This document shows positions 57,521 to 64,000 of a stretch of 64,000 nucleotides of DNA, in pieces; position 1 is the first letter of the stretch; every line of letters begins with the position of its first letter. The position numbers and the translations under genes were made by a program. The notes under the pieces were generated by a model, which saw only the letters and a list, made by a program, of their open reading frames with translations, was not told the origin of the DNA and did not search any database. Origin of the DNA: Chinchilla lanigera (Eukaryota > Chordata > Mammalia > Rodentia > Chinchillidae); contig NW_004955402.1 of the NCBI RefSeq assembly GCF_000276665.1, positions 7,744,430 through 7,808,429 of the forward strand, read 5' to 3'.

Positions 57521-59864
57521 TTAAGCATTAATTGTTCCTTTCAATAAACCATTAGACATCCACAGTACAATTATCCCAGCTATCCTTCTATAAACATATA
57601 CATATATATTTTTCCCTTCCTGCTTTCTTTCTTTTTCACCTTTCCCTCATTCCAGTTGTTCCTTCCTTTGAGCAACTTCTTTCCCTTTCATAACATCTAT
57701 TGTACATTTTGGGTTTTATTTAGTCTTTCAGGTTCTTATACTAGGGAGACAATATGATGTTTACACATGTGGGCCCAATTTATTTCACTTATGAGTATGG
57801 TCTCTAGTTGCATCCATTTACTTTTGAGTTTATCTTTTTTATAGCTGAGTAATACTCCATTGTATAAAAATACCACATCTTTTTTATCCATTCCTCAGTT
57901 AATGGGTGCTTGGGTTGTTTCCAATGATTTAGCTATGACAAATGTGCTGCTATAAACATGGGTGCACATATATCGCTGTGGTATAATGTTTTTAATTCTT
58001 CTCGGACAATACGCAGAAGAGGAATAGCTGGGTTAAGTGGGACCTCTAATTCTAGTTTTGTGAAGAATCTCCAAACTGATTTTCACAGTGGTTTCACCAG
58101 TCTACACTCCTACTAGCAGTGGAGAAGGGTTCCCTTTTCCCCACAGCCTCTCCAGCATTTGTTATTGGTTCATTTCTTCATGATAGCCATTGTTTCTGGG
58201 GTGAGATAGAATCTGTGTGGTTTTGATCTGTGTTGTTTTAATGACCAATGATGTCGAACATTTCTTCATATATTTGTTTGTCATTTGAATTTCTTCATCT
58301 GAGAAGTGTGTATTCATCTCAGATGCCCATTTTTAGACTGGGTCTTTGAATTTTGGGGATCTGATTTTTAAAAATTTTTATATGTTCTAGATAGAAGCCC
58401 TTCGTCTAAGAGGCAGTTGGCTAAATTTTTTCCCAATTTGTGGGTTTTCTTTATACTCTGTTAGTGATTTCTTTTGATGTGCAAAAACATCAATAAGATG
58501 AGATCCCAGTTGTTGATTCTTTGAAGTATTTCCCATGCAGTTTGGTTTTTTTTCATGAACTCTCTGCCTACCCCTATGGCTTCAAGATTTTTACCTACTT
58601 TCTCTTCCAGCAGATTTAGTGCTTCTGTTTTAATACTTAGAACATTGATCCATTTTGACTTTAGTTTAGTGCATGGTGATAGACATGGGTCTAGTTTTAG
58701 TCTCTGGCATGTGGATAGCCAGTTTTTCCAGCACCATTTATTAAAGAGGCTATCCTTCTTCCAGTGAATGTGTTTGGCCCTTTTGTCAAAGACAAGGTAG
58801 CTGAGTATGTTTGTAGATGTGTCTGCATCCTCTAATCTGTTCCATTGATCTTCAGGTCTGTTTTTTTGCCAGTACCATGCTGATTTTATCATAGTAGCTT
58901 TGTAGTATAATTTCAAGTAAGGGATTGTGCTTCCTCCTGCCTTGCCTTTGTGGCCCCAGATTGCTTTCGCTATTCTAGGCCTCTTCTGGTTCCAGATGAA
59001 TTTTAGGAATGTTTTCTCTAGATCTGTGAGGTATACTAATGTTATTTATATTGGGATTGCGTTTAATCTGTGCAACAATTTTGGGAGTATGGCCATTTTC
59101 ACAGTGTTGGTTCTTCCTATCCATGAGCAACGAATATCTTTCCATTTTCTGATATCCTCTTCAATCTCCTTTTTTCAGAGTACTACAATTTTCACTGTAT
59201 AGATTTTTTTACTTCTTTTGTTAGATTGATTCCTAAGTGTTCATTTTTTAGGTGCTATTATGAAAGGTGTTTGTTGTTGTGTACAGGAATGCTATTGATT
59301 TTTGAGTGTTGACTTTGTATGCAGCTATGCTACTGAATTTGGTTATTAAATCTATAAGCCTTTTGGTGGAGTTTTAGGGGTCTTCTTTGTAGAGTATCAA
59401 GTCATCTGTGAATAATGATAATTTTACTTCTTCCTTTCCTATCCTTATTCCTCTTATTTCTCTTTGTCTAACTGCTCTAGCTAATATTTCCAGAACTATA
59501 TTGCATAGGAGTGGTGACAGTGGACATCTTCATCTTGTTCCTGATTTTTAAAGTGAAAGCTTTCAGGTTTTGTCCATTTAGTATGATGCTGGCTGTTGTT
59601 TTGTCATAGACGGCTTTTATCAGAGTGAGGTAAAGTCCATTATTTCTATTTTCTGTAGGATTTTTATCATGAATGAGTGTTGGACTTTATCAAAAGCTTT
59701 TTCTGCATCTCTTCAGATGATCATGTTATTTTTGTCTTTGGCTCTATTGATACAGTGCATTACATTAATTGATTTGTGTATATTGAACCATCCCTGCATT
59801 CCTTGGATGAATCCCACTTGGTCATGATGTATAATCTTCTTGATGATTTGCTGCATTCTGTTTG

Positions 59865-60569
59865 TCCAGCTGAAGAGCTCATAGCAATGCCTTCTACAAG
59901 TCCAACTGGAGGCCTAGAGCCCAGGCAATATGTCATGCAGGCCTATTTCACAGATCTGCCCTGGAAGGCCCAAAGGTCAGTAGTGGAAACCAGAAAGTCT
60001 GTGCCAGCAGGATGAAGGATCTGTGCTAACAGGCTGAGGGATATGTTCTGGAGCCAGGAAACAACACTCAAAGTAAGAACCAGAGCTCCCCTGAAAGGTA
60101 CCACAGCCATCCTCAGCAACAGTGAGGTCTCAAACTCCTCTGATGATCAAGACAGCCAAGTTCCCATCAGGAAAGCCAACATGACAAGCTTCTCCAGGAG
60201 ACTGACAGTGCACCATCTTCCCCTCTGGAGCCAGGAAGCAATGCTCAAAGTGAGGACCAGAGCTCCCCCAAAGTGAACCAAGGCTATTCTCAGTGCCAAC
60301 AAGGTTCCAAGCTCCTTGGAGGATGAAAACAGCCAAATTCATCAGGAAAGCCAGCATGACAAACTCCTCCAAAAGAACCAATGGCTCCTTACAGCTTCTA
60401 CCAGCTCCCAACAGCATTTTTCAGTTCCCGACAGCCTAACTTCTTCTTCTCCAGTTCTGCCTCTTATGCTGCTGACAGCAATCCTCAGATGGGCCTCCCA
60501 CACCCAGCACCACACTTACTCAGTTCAACTGGGGGTTATAAGTTGACCAACAGTTGTCAATCCACCACA
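59865..60569 (-). mobile_element. LTR-like element, copy 3, truncated, inside L1
   Basis: Aligns with copies 1 and 2 from the TCCAGCTGAAGA region to the CAATCCACCACA end, lacking about 180 bp present at the left of the others. It replaces the L1 ORF2 segment equivalent to about 10270-10665 of the other L1. A TSD was not found, and the left join is at CCAG, shared by the L1 and the element. Confidence 0.7.
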
Positions 60570-62203
60570 GTATGAGAGTAAAGATTTTCAAAGTAGATAC
60601 TGATGATCTTCTGAATTTCTACTGGATCTGTAGTGATTTCATCTTTTTTATTCCTTATTGCACGAATTTGAGTTTTTCTTTTCTTTTTTGATAAGGATAA
60701 CTAGGGGTTTATCAATTTTATTTATTTTTTCAAGGAAGCAACTCTTTGATTCATTAATTCTTTGTATCGTTTTCTTAGTTTCCATTGTGTTAATTTCTTC
60801 TCTGATTTTTATAATTTCCTGCCTTTGGGCTTTGGGCTTAACTTGTTCTTTTTCTAGAAGCTTGAGGTGCAGCATAAGATTGTTTATTTGTGCTCATTCT
60901 GTTTTCCTGATGTGAGAACTCACTACTATAAATTTCCCTCTGAGGACTGCTTTCATTGCATCCCACAGATTCCTCTAAATTGAATCTGCATTTTCATTTG
61001 ATTGTAAATATTGCTTAATTTCTTCTTTAATTTCATCTGTGACCCATTGGTTGTTCAGGAGGGTGTTATTTAATTTCCATGTGTTCATGGAGCTTTTGCA
61101 ATTCCTTCTGTCATTAATTTCCAATTTCATTGCACTATGGTCCAGTAGTATGTATGGGATAATTTCAATTCCTTTGCATTTACTTATGCATGTTCTATGG
61201 GCTAGTACATGGTCTATTTTAGAGCAAGTCCTGTGTGCAGCTGAGAGGAATGTGTATTCTGATATTATTGAGTAAAGGTCTGTAAAGGTCTACTAAGTCC
61301 ATTTGTTCACAAATTTAGTTTAGTTCTGTTATTTCTTTGCTGATTTTTTTGTCTAGGTGATCTATCTGTTTGTGAGAATGGGGTGTTAAAGTCCCCTGTT
61401 ATGATTGTGTTACTGTTTATTTGATTTTTCATGTCTGTTAAAATTTGTCTTATATAGTAGGGTGCTCCTGTATTTGGTGCATAGATATTTATGATTGTTC
61501 TCTCTTCCTCTTGTAGTTTTCCCCTCACAAGTATGTAATGACCTTCTTTATCTCTTTTGATCATTCTTGGTTTGAAGTTCGCATTGTCTGCAAACAGAAT
61601 ACCTACACCCACTTTTTTTCTGGGTATATATTGCATGGAATTTTCCATCCTTTGACTTTGAGTCTATGAATTTCTTTTTGGGTTAAATGTGTTTCTTGTA
61701 TACAGCATATTGTTGGATTTTGTTTCTTGATCCACTCTGCCAGTCTGCTTCTTTTGATTGGTGAATTGAGACTGTTTACATTGATGGTTATAACTGATAT
61801 GTATTGGCTTATCTTTGTCATGTTATTTTCCTGCTGTTGATTCCTCCTTTTTTCCTCTGTTTAATTGCTTGCTTTGCTTGGTGGTTCCTTTTTATTGTTG
61901 TTCTTGAAATTGTGGTTATTTTTATCCCTTTATACAATATCTTTTAGTACTCTTTGTGGGGGTTGGTTTGGTACTCATGAAGGTCTTCAGTTGTTCTTTA
62001 TCATAGAAATATTTTATTTTCCATTAATTTTGAAGGATAATTTTGCAGGGTACATCAATCTGGGTTGGAAGTTGTTTTCTTTCCGGAACTGAAATACTTC
62101 ATTCCAAGGTCTTCCTGACTTGATGTTTTGTGTTGAGAAATCTGCCATGATTCTGATGGGCTTTCCCTTATAAGTGATCTGTTTCTTTTCTCTAACAGTT
62201 TTT

Positions 62204-62303
62204 NNNNNNNNNNNNNNNNNNNNNNNNNNNNNNNNNNNNNNNNNNNNNNNNNNNNNNNNNNNNNNNNNNNNNNNNNNNNNNNNNNNNNNNNNNNNNNNNN
62301 NNN
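62204..62303. other. Assembly gap of exactly 100 N
   Basis: One hundred N, a conventional placeholder for a gap of unknown length. It adjoins the poly(T) tail of an ID SINE, suggesting the homopolymer broke the assembly. Confidence 0.98.
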
Positions 62304-62398
62304 TTTTTTTTTTTTTTTTTTTTCTGGTACCATGAATTGAACGCATGATGTTGTGCTTGCCTGGCAGGCACTGTGCTGCTGAGCTAAATCCCCAGCCC
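62304..62398 (-). repeat. ID-type SINE beside the gap
   Basis: Antisense ID with poly(T), CTGGTACCATGAATTGAACG and CTGAGCTAAATCCCCAGC. CTAACAG before the gap (62192) and after the SINE (62399) is a probable target-site duplication, so the gap probably contains mostly poly(T). Confidence 0.9.
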
Positions 62399-63119
62399 AC
62401 TAACAGCTTTTAATATTCTGTTCTTTTGCTGAATTTCTGGGATCTTGATCACTATATGTCTGGGTGTAGATTTATTTTTGTTATGGTTAATTGGATTTCT
62501 ATATGCCTCTCTTAACTGTATGTCCAATTCTTTTTCCATGCTTGGGAAATTTTCTGCTACTATTTCTGCAAATAGTCTTTTTATGTCATTTGTGTTGACT
62601 CCTGCTATTTAATTGACACCTATTAATCTTACATTGTTTTTCTTTGCATCACCTTGCAGCTGTTGAATTGTTATTTCTTGGTTCCTTGTTATTTTTAGGA
62701 GATCTTTCCTTTCAGGATCATTAGCTGAAAAGCTGTCTTCAAGGTCTAAAATTCTGTCTTCAGCTTTGCTCACATGGTTTTGTCAGCTTTTGATTGAATT
62801 TTTATTTTTCTGGAGATCTGTTTGAATCTGTTTCATGCATTCTTATTGTTTCCTATATTGTTTATTCAAGGTTTCCATCATTTTTCTATGCTCTTCTATT
62901 TTTTTATGTACCTCTTCTTTAGATGTTCTGAGCAATTATTTCATTATTGTTGTCATTTCTTTTTCTACCTGAGAGATTATTTCTGATCTGATGTCTTTTA
63001 TGGTCTGATGGAGTTGTTTCTTTACTTCAGTTGCTATCATTTCAGAAATTTCAGGTGTATGACTTCCAAGCTCTCAATGTCTCCTGGACTTGTTCTAGGT
63101 GGGATGGACATCTGAGATT

Positions 63120-63495
63120 GCATTTTGCTCCTTTGTTTTGTCATTTTCAAAGATCTGGAGTTTCCCTGGAGCTCAGCCTCACTCTCATAATGGTGTGGTT
63201 GTGGCAGGGGAAGGACCCCAACATCCGTGGTGCTCAGTGTGGCTCCCATGATGGTGTGTGGGGGTGGGGTGCAGTTGCTGATGCTCCTGAGGCCTTCTGG
63301 GGCTCAGTTGCCTCCCATTCCTGTGGGGAGGGGTGGGGGTGGCTCACAGAGGTTCCCGAAGCTGGCTGGGGATCAGCTTGGCTCCTTGCAAGGTTCCCCA
63401 AACTTTTGGGGACTCAGCCTGGCTTCCATGAGGTGCAGGGAGCTGAGGCATGTTCACCGAGCCTCCTGAAGCTGTCTGGGGCCCAGCCTAGCTCA
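63120..63495 (-). promoter_or_regulatory. Tandem-repeat 5'UTR (promoter region) of the large L1
   Basis: GC-rich, with repeated phrases CTCCTGAGGCCTTCTGGGGC, TTCCCGAAGCTGGCTGGGGA, TTCCCCAAACTTTTGGGGAC and CTCCTGAAGCTGTCTGGGGC at about 63285, 63353, 63394 and 63462. This is the layout of monomer-type rodent L1 promoters. Four or five imperfect units are visible. Confidence 0.55.
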
Positions 63496-63769
63496 TAGAT
63501 GGAATTTAAAATTGATTGCAGTGTGCATGTGAGAGTGTGCATGTATTTTTCTAGGGAGAGATTTCATTGTGTTCTCAATGAATTAATAACTTTTCCCCAA
63601 ATAAGTGATGAATCATGGCTCTTTCACCATTGACAATGTCAAAGTATCACAAACAAAATGAAGAGGTAAATGCTGTATTGAGAAAAAAATATTTGTTACC
63701 ATACAATAAAGATTAAGCTCCTTAATTTATAAAGAGCACATACAGATCAAAAAAGATATTAGTTTCTCC

Positions 63770-64000
63770 CTCCAGAAGTTCCCATGAGAGGTAGCGTGGT
63801 AGCTGGTGTGGTCTTTGTTGGGTTCTGCAATGGCATACAGGGGCCAGGGCCAGAAGGTGCAGAAGGTGATGGTGTAGCCCATCAGCCTCATCTTCAGATG
63901 CTTGAAGACTAAATCCCGGATTCAGGTGTGGCTGTATGAGCAAGTGAATATACAGATAGAGGGCTGTATTATTGGTTTGGATGAGTATATGAACCTTGTA
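63770..64000 (+). pseudogene. SNRPE: SNRPE processed pseudogene, cut by window end
   Basis: Intronless copy of the mRNA for the Sm core protein E, part of the ring on spliceosomal snRNAs. A 5'UTR-like stretch (GTAGCGTGGTAGCTGGTGTG) precedes an ATG at 63830. The frame reads MAYRGQGQKVQKVMV, then a TAG (63875-63877) where the protein has Gln, then [41 protein letters not shown] up to the window end. The early stop at codon 16, several substitutions at normally fixed residues and the lack of introns show it is non-functional. The 3' part, poly(A) and duplication lie outside the window. Confidence 0.95.

Larger units (their letters stand above)
57540..63495 (-). mobile_element. Near full-length antisense LINE-1, inactive, with later insertions
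   Basis: Read on the minus strand: tandem-repeat 5'UTR (63495-63050), ORF1 region (C-terminal part at about 62190-62010), ORF2 starting at 61821 with MTKISQYISVITINVNSLNS (endonuclease domain, ICCIQETHL), reverse transcriptase with FTDD at about 59410 as the YxDD equivalent, ORF2 C-terminus (58916-58461) and a 3'UTR ending near 57540. ORF2 is broken by stops and frameshifts and by an LTR-like element replacing about 400 bp. ORF1 is interrupted by an ID SINE and an assembly gap. Not mobile. Confidence 0.9.

Noticed and set aside
61307..61821. Endonuclease-like minus-strand frames as a possible host gene
   Set aside because: They are the N-terminal part of L1 ORF2 and continue into the rest of that L1.

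Overview
The window is nuclear DNA from a mammal, almost certainly a rodent outside the mouse/rat group. It is densely seeded with 7SL-derived B1-type SINEs carrying the internal ~29-bp duplication, tRNA-Ala-like ID-type SINEs, dimers in which a B1 half is fused to an ID half, and rodent-style LINE-1 copies. The dimers together with the ID consensus (GGGGCTGGGGATTTAGCTCAGCGG...) would fit a beaver-like rodent; that is an inference from repeat type, not a species call.

Only one functional gene is visible. Bases 1-18300 hold the 3' part of METTL4 on the + strand: five coding exons (1697-1766, 3465-3639, 6130-6236, 7188-7279, 16943-17088) with canonical AG/GT borders and matching phases. They encode about the last 195 residues of an MT-A70 family adenine-N6 methyltransferase, including the catalytic DPPW motif. 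The upstream exons lie before the window. The 3'UTR runs from 17089, with a candidate AATAAA at 18299. The introns carry many SINEs, an antisense L1 of about 3.4 kb (8.1-11.6 kb), an inverted-repeat-flanked GC-rich block (12-13 kb), a perfect 136-bp tandem duplication (14.56-14.83 kb), and an old duplicate of the intron segment that ends at the exon 7188 acceptor.

Bases 18.3-64 kb look like a gene desert, which is what lies 3' of METTL4 in human as I recall it. It contains a SUMO2 processed pseudogene (minus strand, 32.05-33.04 kb, with poly(A) tail and target-site duplication), an SNRPE processed pseudogene cut by the window end (from about 63.77 kb, + strand), and several L1 copies. The largest L1 is nearly full length and antisense at 57.5-63.5 kb; it is interrupted by an LTR-like element, an ID SINE and a 100-N assembly gap. 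Three copies of one LTR-like repeat (27.6-28.5, 34.65-35.5 and 59.87-60.57 kb) lie in the same orientation. A MaLR-like LTR sits at 46.2 kb. A CpG-rich segment at 36.47-37.15 kb ends with a perfect palindromic CRE, TGACGTCA, and is the best candidate for an unannotated regulatory element or non-coding RNA promoter. Two exon-like segments (42124-42293, 48415-48465) are flanked by good splice sites and are reported as hypotheses.

No bacterial-type features, CRISPR arrays, rRNA or genuine tRNA genes were seen. All tRNA-like sequences are SINE heads.
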